From Haliclystus octoradiatus (taxonomy: Eukaryota > Cnidaria > Staurozoa > Stauromedusae > Haliclystidae): a stretch of DNA of 64,000 bases. Under the pieces are notes generated by a model, which saw only the letters and a program-made list of their open reading frames with translations, ran no database searches and was not told the origin of the DNA. The position numbers and the translations under genes are program-made. Where the stretch lies: positions 2,802,001 to 2,866,000 of the forward strand of contig OU744449.1 in NCBI GenBank assembly GCA_916610825.1, written 5' to 3'. Within the stretch, counting starts at the first letter, position 1, and each line of letters opens with the position of its first letter. This document shows, one piece after another, positions 1 through 12,100 of this stretch.

Positions 1-277
1 CTGAATTGGACGTTAGATAATTTTAATTTCGTGCAAGGGGAGGTCCAAATTTTTATAATGCTGACTTCAACTTTTTCCTATTGTAAGCCTTCTCATCATT
101 TCCACTGTTGTTCCTAGTTTTAAAAAAGTGAATGATCGACAATATCCTACTTTCAGCATTAAATATCTCGTCCAATTAAACGTCCAAGTTAAAAAATCTT
201 TTTCACCGTTCTTCATCATTTAGCTTTATCTACCCAGATCTGTGTACGTTCACTAACATGTTTCATTTGTGTTATAG

Positions 278-2123
278 AGAATTGCTAACAGTTTCAGATG
301 CGGAAGAGCATTTCGGTTTTGTTTGCAAATGGAATAAATCAATTAAGGTATTTTTTCATGCCATTTCCAGGCCTAACATAATATATTTACTCTGTCAACT
401 GTTACACTTCAGTGTGTAATCTACTCTATGTTTGTTTTCTCTTTCAAGGAATTAAATAATTTATCAGAAATGAAAACCATTCTGAAGAAATTATTCTCTC
501 TGCGAAAGGAAATGGGTGCTCTTACTCAATTGATTGTAAGCTTTAACTATGAACATAATGACATAGATCTGAAAAAGGAGCTATTTTTAATTCGAATTGA
601 TGTCAATCCTGTTATAAAGGTGACCTCTATACAGCAGCCACCTGTCTATAGTGGTCACTCCGGAATGTCTAAAATAATGTTTTCTATTGTTTCAACCCTG
701 TATATAAAGGCCACCTGCTTATAGTGGTCAATTTATCTACCTCTCATAACTGGCTGTTGAATACAGGTTGCAGTTCACTGTTCACAAACAGTTCATGAAT
801 GCTAAATGGCTCCAATTTTCCTGAACTGTTCATGAACAGTTCAAGAACCCTCATAGACAGTTCATGAACCCTCATTGGCAGTTCATGAACAGTTCATGAA
901 CAGTTCATGAACAGTTCATGAACAGTTCATGAAAATTTGGGGGCCAGTTAACGTTCATGAACTGTCCATGAACTGTTCATGAACTCCTGAACTGTTTTCG
1001 CAGGGGTTAGCGTTTCTAATTGTTTTTTCTTTCGTAAATATAGATGTTGGCAATTTGTAGAATAACACCATGGGAACCATTTTTGTCAGTATCTATATTT
1101 CATCAATGTTTTAATCAACAATATGGAGACAGCAAAGCAGCCATGCTACACGGTAAGTAAAAGAAATGAAGAATATTATTAAGCAACCTATAGATGGTCT
1201 CTGCATTAACAAATCATATAGCATTTAGTGAACTGTGTTTTATTATAGAATGGTAACTATTGAATATTGATACTAGTATTCACCATCTATATGTAATGTC
1301 CGTTACATTTTCAAATTCGCAATTCATTATTTTTGCATCTAGGTGTTTCCGTTTTGGAATTGTGTTTACTGATAGCTATGAAGCATGTTACTGAAAGAAA
1401 GGAAGGGACAGCCTTTAACTTTGAAATGGTTTACCAAGGTGAGTGGCCATCTGTCAACACTGATACCATAGGCCTACTATATAGGGTACATCTGAGAAGC
1501 TGTATGCTGGATTAGTCTTACTGTTTATGTTTATCCATTTTAAAACGTTGGCAGGAAGACAGAAATCTTATTGTGTTCATTTCACAGTTATGCCAAATAT
1601 TTTTTTTCCATAACAGGATGAGTATTCCCTGCGAAAAACAGGTCAAAAGTTCATGAACAGTTTGTGAACGTTGAATAGCTCCAATTTTCACGAGTTCATA
1701 AAAAGTCCATGAAACTCAGCATTCAACGTTCATGAACTGTTGAACTGTTTTGGCAGGGGATAGCCCCTGTCCCATTTTCGTGTCACGCACGACACAGCTA
1801 TTTAATTATTGATTAAACCAAAATTAACCAAAGTGCGCAATATAATTTCTCTTTCTTGTTTCATTTCAGAATACAGTGATTTCATTCATAAGAAAGTTCA
1901 TACTGTACAGAGATTTAATAAAAATGTTACTATGAAAGCATTTGAACATTTACAAGCCATTGAATTTGTAAGACCAATTGATGGTGTTAGCGGACGTAAT
2001 GTACCTAAAGAATACCGTTCAATGGTATTGTTATTAGAAGATTCTCATATAACATCTATGATAAAACATTATGAGGATTGCCCAACTGAATTGTTGCAAT
2101 GGGCAACTAGTATGTATGCTTAA
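278..2123 (+). CDS. ORC4: Origin recognition complex subunit 4, C-terminal part (5 exons, 5' end outside window)
   Basis: ORC4 is an AAA+ family subunit of the six-part complex that marks replication origins and loads the MCM helicase in the nucleus. Exons read from the sequence are 278-347, 449-535, 1044-1152, 1343-1438 and 1870-2123. All have GT-AG borders and matching phases, giving 204 residues before TAA at 2121-2123. Exon 4 encodes GVSVLELCLLIAMKH and the last exon VTMKAFEHLQAIEF and CPTELLQWATS, which match the conserved C-terminal winged-helix region of animal ORC4 as I know it (human: GLSVLEICLIIAMKHL, VMKAFEHLQQLEL, CPTDVRQWATS). The ATPase domain must lie before position 1. Two introns carry a palindromic TTCATGAAC repeat and one carries a pogo-like MITE. 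The family assignment is very safe; I did not find an exon in 1-277. Confidence 0.95.
600..780. mobile_element. Pogo/mariner-like MITE, copy A (in ORC4 intron)
   Basis: It belongs to a family seen repeatedly in this window, with CAGTCAAACCTGT at one end, AGGTTTCACTG at the other, and internal blocks such as CACCTCTATACAGC and CTATAGTGGTCA. This copy has eroded ends. The best copy (46834-47010) is flanked by TA on both sides, as expected of Tc1/mariner/pogo elements. No coding capacity. Confidence 0.75.
781..1006. repeat. Palindromic TTCATGAAC repeat array, copy 1
   Basis: A run of the near-palindrome GTTCATGAAC occurs here, tightest at about 880-930 where it recurs every 11 bp (TTCATGAACAG units). 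The right edge reads CTGTTTTCGCAGGGG, matching the right edge of the second copy at 1612-1757, so this is a short inverted-repeat element expanded internally rather than a simple satellite. Its left edge abuts the pogo-like MITE and seems lost. Confidence 0.7.
1612..1757. repeat. Palindromic TTCATGAAC element, copy 2
   Basis: It lies in the last ORC4 intron. Both ends are visible: CCCTGCGAAAAACAG on the left and CTGTTTTGGCAGGGG on the right, which are inverted repeats of each other. Internally it has TTCATGAAC motifs and the block GAATAGCTCCAATTTTC also found in copy 1. Likely a non-autonomous TIR element. Confidence 0.65.
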
Positions 2124-4070
2124 TTTATAGAAAGGAATTTTATATTTCATTGCAAATCTTTTGTAAATATTCAATGTGCACAGTGTGCTACATCATCAGA
2201 GATAAAATGAGATGTTTTTTTACTTGGCTACGAACTAAGCCTGCAGCTATGGCCGTAACTACATGCTCCTGACTGTTTTGTCAATTTTACCTGACAAAAT
2301 GGGCATTTTGTCCGAAAAAAGGTTTGGCATTTGCACATGTGAGAGTTTCCTTTACTGTAATGTCTCAAAATTTGCCAAGATGTTTTTTTTATGATCTGCG
2401 ACAGATTGTAATATCGACAGAAAGCTTTGCACTCGGCTGAATTAGAGGGAGTGGCTGAAACGTGACCATTGTTTGTCTATTGTTCATCAGCCAATCACAA
2501 ATTCACAATCCGGTTCTACTGTGGAAAATGTCTGCTTTTATCAAATGAGCAGCATTTTATTATTGACTCGTGATTACGAGGTTTCCTCGAGTCTATTCTA
2601 TGATGTTAGAATTGCGTTGATTTGTTCATCATCATCTTGTCGCGTAGACGGAAGTTGATCGCATCATGCAGTGCGCGTAAACAATACCGAACAGAACGTG
2701 CGATAAATTCGATTGAGGTAATGGCGTCAACACTGGAATAGAAATGTGCCAATTGCCCCTGTACTTCACTTTACATGCGGCCGCTTCGTATAGAATAAGC
2801 GCAGCGAAATAGTGGGCCTTGTGGAGCTAGGCTAGCACTGGAAGTAGGTCCTAGTTCGTATTGTGAAATAAGCCTCGTTTTGAAGTTGATTAGAACATTA
2901 ATTTGAACACAGACAATCGAAATCTACCTTGTCATATTTTATTAGATTATATCATGCCATTTTGGATCAGATGCGAAAAAGCGGATAGAAGGTTGTCTGT
3001 GAAATGGTAATCGAGTTAAATCGTTTGACGCGAGCGTCGTGGGGTTTAAAACTAGCTCAGTATATAAGTCCTAAAAATGAATAGAATCCAATGAATTTTG
3101 TAACGCATCCAAAATTACGCTTCAAAATCAAGTTACGCATGCTTAGTATGGTAAATTTGTTCCATACAACCCTAATAATGAAAATGCATAAAGTATTTTT
3201 CCAAAATGTTGACATTTTGAGTGATATTTGTACATTTTGGTCCTGATTTCTGGATAAAAATTATACGCCGACGATTAAAGATGACGCGCGCGTCATGACC
3301 TTTGACCCCTATACTAATTTTCAGCCCGAAATCGACATCTGACCTTTGATCTTGATCATTATTTGGAAACATTCGTTTATGCATCTATGTGCTAGTATTT
3401 TGACAGTGAAGACATGATTACTACAATTCGTTTTAATGCTTGGACATGTGTTCTTTAATAATAATTGTATTCCGCGTTACAGTATAACGTATATATAGTA
3501 TATATACAGCTTTACAATAATAGTTGATGACTATGTTAATCTTATCAATACAACATAAATTTATAAAATGAATTATGAATTATTAATTATTAAAATGAAT
3601 TATTATGTACACGAGTCCATATATATTTTAGTGCTACGATATACTTAGCTTATTTTATTGTTATATTTACAGATCACATTTTTAACTGCTATCTTTACCA
3701 TCAACAGTAAAATTATATAATTATAAAATTATAGCAACAGTAAAGTAGTCATATCTTTATGTTATATATAATTATTGCAACATCATCATGTGTGCGTTGA
3801 TGGATGTCTGTCTCAGTCGTCAGCTCATTTGCTTTATTTTGAGTTTGAGGTGAGTTTGGTTGAAGTTATTTGTGACGATCCCTGAAAAGCAGCAAAAAAA
3901 TCAAAATTAAATAACAGAAAACTTATTTACATTGTTGTAGTAATCGGATATTTCAAGTGATACCTGAAAAGAGGATATATATTCAGAAAAAATTTGATTG
4001 AGATGAAATTCTATTCTATTCTATATATGCATCTTATACTGCATATGTTCGCTTGTAAAAACGCCTTACA
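2124..4070. other. Intergenic, no gene recognised
   Basis: This is the 3' flank of ORC4 followed by unassigned sequence. About 2600-2900 is noticeably richer in GC and CpG than its surroundings and has a donor-like GAG|GTAATG at about 2715, so it could be a promoter or first exon on the plus strand; I see no protein family there. From about 3480 to 3800 the sequence is very AT-rich and low in complexity. Confidence 0.4.
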
Positions 4071-4076
4071 TAAAAT

Positions 4077-4300
4077 TCAGAAGCCGTGTGCAATGTTTCT
4101 TTCTCACTGTCGAGCATGAAATGCGATTTTTATATAATCGGATTACAGTTTACAAATTTATGTACACTTGGATCACAAAAATGTCTGTAAAATTAAATAT
4201 CATCCACAAGTTGACTGTGACTGAACCATACGAAAAATTATCAAAGATTCTGCCGAAAGAAGAAAGAATTACATACTACAGTAACATCAAAGACTATTAA
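4077..4300 (+). CDS. Possible last exon of an unrecognised plus-strand gene
   Basis: After an acceptor-like AAATTCAG the plus strand stays open to TAA at 4298-4300, encoding about 70 residues rich in charged and aromatic amino acids (for example EHEMRFLYNRITVYKF and PKEERITYYSNIKDY). The composition looks more protein-like than random AT-rich sequence, but I recognise no family and cannot connect it to an upstream exon. It may be spurious. Confidence 0.2.
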
Positions 4301-4548
4301 AGCCAAATAATACATTAATATACAGTATGAAATTGCAGAAATAATGATTAATCAGAGAAGTTTCACGAAGTTTCAAGTTTACCTTAATTTTAAAATTTAA
4401 ATGACAAAATAGTTTTCCCATCGTGCTCACTAGCATATATCCAACACATCAGAATTCTAATGTAATTTTCTAAAATCTAAGGAAGGAAAGATTTTGAATC
4501 AAATGGAAAAAATCATTTTTTTATATTGTAAAAGTCATCTACTTACCT

Positions 4549-5310
4549 GCCTGTACACACCCGCAAATTTTATTTGGAAATTTGAACTTTTACTTTGTTC
4601 TTTATAATGTCAATGGAAATCTCTCTAATGTAATGAAATAATCATAAACTGGTGAAATTGGAATTATTAGATAAATTTGATATGATTTCGATGCATTGAT
4701 TATGATTTTGATGCGCAAATTTTACGCTCGCAAACGTCAGAATTTGACAAGCATTCTCTTCGAATAGAAGTTTAGCAGAAGTAGCAGTTAGCCAAATAGG
4801 TTTACTAAAAAAAAAACATACAATAGACATAGTATAAAATTCAGGATTAATATTCAAGCAAGACAACGACAAATTAAAAAAAGCAATTCCGACAATTAAT
4901 GAGGATATGAACTTACCGTTTCGATTCATATTCAATCGGAAACGTGAAATGCGGAAAGCCTGGAAAGTGATGGTTAATGCACGAGAAATTAGTGATTTGA
5001 ATCTCAACATTAGTATAAGTAAAAATAACGACATGAAATGAAACTGTTATCGAGAGAATGAAAGAGAATCTGAAAATACCTCAAACGTGCCGCTCTTGGG
5101 CGCTCTTCAATTCATGCCCCTAAAATTAATTAATTAATTAATGAAACAGTGAGAGTATATAAATTATTGCCAATGTAAATACAAGATACCTTAATTGAAA
5201 ATATAAATACCTTTGCTTTTTCGTTCTCCAAAATCCTTCCAGAACTCCACAGCAACTTGAGACCGTATAGCTGCGACCGTTGTCCTTTACTGCTTTCTGA
5301 AAATGGGAAC
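4549..5310 (-). other. Splice-like signals of a possible minus-strand transcript
   Basis: On the minus strand four short blocks end in good donors: near 5209 (AAAG|GTATTT), near 5079 (TTTGAG|GTATTT), near 4916 (AAACG|GTAAGT) and near 4549 (GGCAG|GTAAGT). Three are preceded by pyrimidine-rich AG acceptors (near 5300, 5119 and 4960). No reading frame runs through all of them: one frame that is open in the 5209-5300 block meets a TGA in the next. A non-coding spliced RNA, a decayed gene or chance are all possible. Confidence 0.2.
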
Positions 5311-5761
5311 TAATGCCTAATTTCCAGCAAAATTGTCTGAAACTCCATCCTATGAAGTCTATATTCCTTTGGGACTTCAGACAAGAAGACACCTTTGCTA
5401 TTGACATTAAGAACAGTTGAAATGAAATTTACTCGAGTCAGTTTATTATGACTCCCATGAGAGATGGGAAGCATTAATTAATACCGTTCCTAGAAATAAT
5501 GACTTTTTAATGGATTTCGTTCTTGTAGATAATTTTATTTCATGACTGCAGAAAAACACACTAAAACATGACAAATTAACTTTACCGCAAGTAACATTGG
5601 CCCAATTTATGTTATCAATTTTAAAATCCCAAAATTGCAGCTTCCAGAGAAAATTAACTTGTGCCATCGAAGGGCCAGTAGACAAACATCGATGAAAATG
5701 TAATTCCCCAACTTTATTAACCCGAAAATGCAAAAATATTGCCAGTACAGTATAGCGACTG

Positions 5762-5942
5762 CAGTCAAACCTGTCACCTCTATACAGCGGCCACCTATCT
5801 ATAGTGGTCACTATTGGAATGTCTGAAATAGTACTTTCTATGGAATCAACCATGTATATAGAGGCCACCTTTCTATAGCGGTCACTTTAGGTATCACTGA
5901 AATAATATTTTCTCAACCCTGAATCTCATAGCTGGCTGTCCG
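5762..5942. mobile_element. Pogo/mariner-like MITE, copy B (truncated)
   Basis: It begins CAGTCAAACCTGTC and carries the family blocks CACCTCTATACAGCGGCC and CTATAGTGGTCAC, then a second half-unit. The far terminal repeat is lost near GGCTGTCCGG. Confidence 0.75.
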
Positions 5943-5949
5943 GTAGCCT

Positions 5950-6630
5950 GCGTACAGACCAAAACTTTCGTTAAGATCTGGCTAATTATTTTGAGGGTCA
6001 GGATTCAGCCAAAAGGTGAAGATCTTTCCATCCCTCACATACATTATTTCGAAGCTCCAACCAAATACACCTGGATTGCATAAGCTAGAAATTTATTGGA
6101 ATATTTGATTCCCTTGTCTGTTCTAAATTAATGATCAGTTTCTAGTCAGTATGTCTAGTCTATATTGCTTTCGATATATACGAAATTCAATATATACGAA
6201 AAAGTAACAGTACTGTCAAAATAATAATACAAACGTAACAGAGAAATGTCCTTCCTAAATGATTGTATCAAACTGAGCAATACTACATTCCATTTATCGT
6301 CATTTTATAATAATATTCAAGACTTGATTTAATCTAAAAACAATTATACAAGCCTGATTTTAATATTCTACAAAATACGATTGAGATGTACATGCTCGGT
6401 CAATAACGAGTGAACAACATATTTAATCAATAAAAAAACATATAAATCTACTAAATACTTTCTACATAGGAAACAGTTATCTTGAAAATATAACTAAAAA
6501 TACAGTGTATCAGTTACATAATAATAATTATAATAAAAAATAGCAACTTTTTATAGTTTCAAATATTATTAAAAAAAACATTAGATTGGCTATAAACAAT
6601 TTGATAATAAAATAGTTTTTTTATCTTCTT
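5950..6630. other. 3' flank of the collagen gene
   Basis: This is the downstream side of the minus-strand collagen. A minus-strand AATAAA lies at about 6091-6096, some 535 bp past the stop, and ATTAAA-like variants are closer. Otherwise AT-rich, with no gene recognised. Confidence 0.4.
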
Positions 6631-9134
6631 TTATGAGAAACAAACAGGGCCAATATCAAGACCGAATTCTTCGTCAGCGTGAGCAACATCAAATACTGCG
6701 ATATCAGATATGGGTAATTTATCAACTGCTCTATGATGTAAATTAAATTCAAATGTCGTTTTATGCCATTTGCCATCTTTCACCTGAAAATCAATTCAAA
6801 TCAAAGTTTTAATTATAGAAATAAAAAACATATAAATTTTCATTAACAATAATAATAAAAATAAATGAAAATTTCTAATGTAGACGGTGTCGCCCTACCG
6901 AAGGCACCCGTACCACTCCTCTATTTCTAGATGAGTGGCTTTTTTCCCTGAGAGCAATGATTTCAAACGCTTTTTGTTGATCTCAGCCGCGATACTGCAG
7001 ATCAATTTCAACAGATTTCATGGCAGATAGGTCTTGATTGTCAATGCGCAACAATGCGCCGCAGCTACTCACAATGCAATTCCCTCTGGACCATTCCATC
7101 CGCCATCCTCAGATGGTACTCATGTGATGTTTCAGATAAAGTCAAGGCTGAGTTGACCTTAAGGGGATTTGAACCACGGTCGATCAGGTATGATCTGATC
7201 TGAAGTTCGGTTGCTCTGCCATCTGAGCTAATCCTCCATATAATACAGCATTTAAATAACACAGTAATTTTTTTTAACATACAGGAAATCTGTTTTCTGA
7301 TATTCAAATAAAATTTTAATACATCGGTTTGCATTCAGTGGTTACTACGTTGAATAAAGGCATAAAATTGACAGGCAGCCTTTGCATTTGGTCTTCGGAT
7401 AATGCTGTGTGGTGCACTAATCCACTACACTATTTGTAGCTTGAGAAATTGCATTCACAATTCAACTTTGAGCACGTAAGACACAATGGTTAATTTTATG
7501 ACTTCAAGTGACAACTTTTGTTATTCCAAGGCTGTATGTAAGTGGAGACTGGAGTTGTTTCAGACTCCCTTTCTTTGCCGGTCAAAATTTTCATTTTATT
7601 TTAACAAAACAAATCAAATCAAACTCTTATGAAATATGAGTTGATTATAAGCCTACACTTAGTTTACATTGGAGCTAAAGAAGAGTAGAAATAGTCGGAA
7701 ATACGCAAACAAGTCTGGCAATGAGCTGCTATCGTGGTGACAAGGATTTGAAAATACAAAATATTGCTTTATAGGTACATGTTCTGCTTTGTAATTTTAA
7801 AGTTATCGAATTTAAAATCTGGATGATTGCTAAGGTTCCCTGTCTATACTGGTCAAGTGATTTAGATCCATAGATGGCTGTTAGATACAGGTATAATTGT
7901 ACTTACATTACACTCATCATTTAATACTTTAGGTTGATATCTCTTTGATGATTTAGTATGTAATTCTTCTTCATCATCGCCCATAACTTTGACGTATGTA
8001 TCAGCAACACCTTTAGTGTTCTTGTACGCATGAGAATTACGGCAATGATATGTGAAATTTTGACGAACATGTTCGCTATTAAGACGTAGGAAATTTAACT
8101 GAATATGATCGGCTGAATATACAATCTAAACAACGAGAAAATGAAAGTATAATCATTAGAAAATAAAATAACCCAAAGAAAGAGCAATTGCTTGGAAATG
8201 TTGCATAAGACCAAAGTACAAATTTAAATATTTTCATAGTCAATTGAGGCAATTTACAATGACCATAGCGTGATACGGTGTCAGATAGGTCTGAAACCAC
8301 GTCAAATTGAAAACCGTTCAGGATTAAATTTTGAATGCTTCATAATGCTGAAGAAATGGAATGAAACTCGACTTACTCTGAAGCACGATAACATTAATAT
8401 CAAATATGACACTTGACTTACTCTGAAGAACGATAACATTAATATCAAATAATAGATTATGAATTTCAAAAATTATGATTTTAAAATCATTGAAAATCTT
8501 CAGATCTTGTGCCAGCCTTCTGACAACCAGATTGACTCGGTGAATGCATACATGATTAGACAGGACAAACTTAACAACACAATTACGCTAGGAATGTAAT
8601 ATGAATTTCGATATAAATACTTTCAAATATTTAAGCATTGTTCAAGTACACAATACTAACACCCTGATTATATCGAAATGTTTCATATTGTGCGAAACCT
8701 TGTACCAAACGTAACAAGACAAGAATTTTAATTTTGTCATTGTGTTGCCGCTAATTCACACTACGAGATTTAAAAGTACTGAAATACTACTGAAAAACTG
8801 CTGAAAAATGTCAGTTTTGAATTTTTAGTACCTGAAATACTACTGTATAACTACTGAAAATTCAGTAGTTTTTCACTACAGTATTTTCATATCTTATAGT
8901 GTTAGTAAATATGGTGGCAATTAAAACTTGTTATTTACAATCAATGACTTACAGAGTCGTCAGATGAAATTTGTTGTATAAACCATTTGAATGAATCTTT
9001 ATCTGAGTTAACCCATTTCTTTTTATCAAATGATGCTGTCTTGGGATAAATACATGATTCCATACTAGTGAAATTACAATAAACTAACAAAGCATCAAGT
9101 GGACATCCTTGGTTAGGATCAATCCAGTATTCCT
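6631..9134 (-). CDS. Collagen exons 36-38: COLFI C-propeptide
   Basis: The exons are 8953-9134, 7907-8125 and 6631-6783. The C-propeptide drives chain selection and trimer assembly in the ER and is removed after secretion. The signature [19 protein letters not shown] is nearly the vertebrate one and includes the calcium-site region. Cysteines 3-5 are QGC, VYC and ESC; cysteine 6 is in YHCRN, 7 in DEC, and 8 in the final GPVCFS. Having both cysteines 2 and 3 (the interchain pair in vertebrates) fits a chain able to form homotrimers. The last exon [14 protein letters not shown] mirrors the vertebrate ending. Confidence 0.95.
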
Positions 9135-12100
9135 CTGTAAATAGACAAAAAATAAAACAGTTAGTTCTCGTACTATCAGATACAGGGTCCCGCTGGAATC
9201 CTTGAGGCATTTTAACATTTTCATCTGAATTTTTTGTTGAAGTTTGACCAATAAATCATTAAAAATATTAATTTTCTTCTGAGTTTCTCTAGTCTTCAAG
9301 GATATAGGACTCCTACTTTTGTTGGTGGACCCTGTTCAGACATCAAAGCACACTAATATCGATTATAAAAGTTATTGTTATAATTCACATCATCTATTAA
9401 ACTCAGGTTCTAAATAACACTTTCCTTATCGAATCTTGAATCATATCCATAAACCCTTGGAAATTATTTTAATTTCAAAATCAACATTTTTTATTTTTTA
9501 GTTAGAATATTTCAAGTCTTCTGAAAATGAAAACAAGTTTTCAATATTCTAGCATTTGTCTGTCTTTTCTGATTCAGAGGTAGCTTCTGATATGAGTAAT
9601 CAGGATATATACAAAACCATTTTAAGATATTCAGTCTGAAGACATCAAATGCATTTTCATACAGATCATTTAGAGGGAACTAAATGACCCCTTGCGCTGG
9701 ATTTCGTTACATCATGATCTATACAGTACCCGATAAGCTTAAGCTACAAGATTTTTTACGGGACTGTATGCTTAGGTGATTTATCGCTTTCAACAACACA
9801 ATATAAATGTACTTACTGCTTTCTAAATCTGGATAGCATGATTTTAAGTCTCTACATGTCTTTGCTGGATATTCCTTGGTACCAATAGGGCTTTGAATGG
9901 CATTAATCCGTAAATCAAGCATACCCAAATAGTTGAATACCTTATCATTATGCTTAGGTGATTTATTAGTATCGGTATCTTTAGCGTCATCATTACCACT
10001 GCGGTAATATCTATAACCGTATGCTGGACCTTTTTCTAAGTTCTGTGGATATCCGCCATACCAGTCATTTCCAAGACCGCCAACACCACTACCAAATGAG
10101 CCTGCAGGTGGGCCAGGTGGACCTGGAGGTCCTGGTGGCCCAGGTGGGCCATTAAGACCATCTTCACCAGATCGACCTCTGTATCCTAATGTTCCCTTTA
10201 TTCCACTGTTTCCTCTTATTCCTACTTCACCAGGTTGTCCATCTCTTCCAGTACGTCCTCTTGGTCCAAGTGGTCCCTACAAAAATCAACAAAAGGATGA
10301 CTCAATATTTCCAAACAGAAAAGATGACTCCAAGTCTCGCTTATTTTGATGACGATTTTGATACGCTTGGTTCGGGAAATTGTGTCCTTTGCTCATTTTC
10401 TCCTGTTTTCCAATACAAAGGAAACGCATCGAACCATGCGAGACGTAAATATTTTGGAGCTATCCAGGGGTCATCTTCATTCCAAATTCGTTTTTGCAAA
10501 TGATGCTACGGTATATGGAAAACCCTGCAAATTGCATCATGATCATCTCTAGAGCTATCGAAATGTGTTGTTATTTTCTGCTTAAAACAACTGGTTCTGG
10601 CAACGTGTTGATCAACGAAATGCTACAAACTTTGTCAGAGTTGAGTGATTGTCATGGTGGTAATAAGAGTCATAATTTAATTCATGTTGTCAGTTGCTTT
10701 GATTAGTTTAATCATAGTCTATCAATTATTAAAAGAAATTGTTATCTTACTGAAGATAAATACTTTTTATTTATAACTTCACATCATGTGAACCCTTGAC
10801 TATTTCATTTTCCGTCATAAGACCTAAACATTTATGAAAACAATGACATCAGGAAGAAATCAGCTTTACTGAGGAGATGTCTAATGTAAAATCCATTAAT
10901 TATTCTCTTCTCAATACCTCCAACGCAACAAGCTTCTCTATCAACACAATATCATTTACATAAAGCCACGTCATAGTCATTTGTATTCAAAATGAAATTA
11001 CATATATTCGAATTAGAAGCAGAGTCTGACAAAGATTCAGTCTTCTGTAATCTTAGAGGCTTCTCAACAATTTCTTGTTTTTGTTGTTGATGATTGACAA
11101 TATATTATACAAATATCAATTTTGTTCTGAATTTGCTTCAACCTTCCAGAATCTAGGATCTCGATCAACATTTTGTTTGACTCTGGTTAGAAGTTAGTCT
11201 GTGTTACAGACTGCGAAATCTGTGTTACAGACTGCGACTCATTCACAAAACAATAGGGTCTGTGCGATTTGCGCAATTCTCTGTCCATTCACTTCTCTGT
11301 CCATTCACTTCTCAAAAACCTAGAGCGGAAGTTTCTGATCGATGCATGGTAAATCTTTTGTTCTTAGTGAATAAATTCATCACCTCTGTTCAATTAATTA
11401 ATTGTCATAACTACAAGGCCTAAAATAGAACTTATTGCAATCATGTCAACTGAAGTAAACAAAGTAATGTGAGAATCCCGGTGAGAATCACCTTAATCTT
11501 GCATAATTATGTGACATCCATCTTAATCTGAATCGAGGCCTGGACAGAGAAACCGAGCAATTCACACAGACCCTATTCTTTCAAGAATGAATCGCGGTCT
11601 GTAACGCAGGGTAGTTACAAGTGGAATCAAGTGCAAGTCCTCATTGGAGGAGACAGTTCAAAATAATCAATTGTAATGAGGATGTGTTAGGGAGGTCTAG
11701 TTTGTTTGAATGTATCAAGCCTATTCTTACCAATGGTCCAAGTTGTCCTTTAATTCCATCAAATCCTTGGTCACCTTGCATGCCTGCTGGTCCAGGTTGA
11801 CCTGTTTGTCCTCTCATACCCCTGTAGCCCTTGTCTCCTTTCTCACCAGCATCACCGTCACTACCACTCGATCCTTTTTGTCCTTGCACGCCAGTAGCTC
11901 CACGATCACCCTTTCGTCCACCCTCACCAGGTTTACCGGATGGTCCCTATCATGTAAAGAAATCAGATAAAATCAGATACGTTTTATCTAATTAGACATG
12001 ATATTGATATAGACAAAGCTCCCATTTTGGAAATTAAGGGTATGGATTGCAATGAAGGGTATAGATACTTTCTTGCACTTTTAAATTCTAAAACTTTTCA

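Noticed and set aside
880-940. Steroid-receptor-type response elements (palindromic TTCATGAAC)
   Set aside because: The half-sites abut with no 3-bp spacer and the array belongs to an inverted-repeat element with a sister copy, so a mobile-repeat origin explains it without assuming regulation.
7190-7237. A tRNA gene on the minus strand
   Set aside because: The A and B boxes are good but there is no closed acceptor stem, and the head is always followed by the same non-tRNA body, so it is a SINE promoter.
10189-10706. Overlapping plus-strand open frames in collagen exon 35 and its flanking intron
   Set aside because: Partly antisense to the exon; the intronic part resembles no protein family and overlaps itself in three frames.
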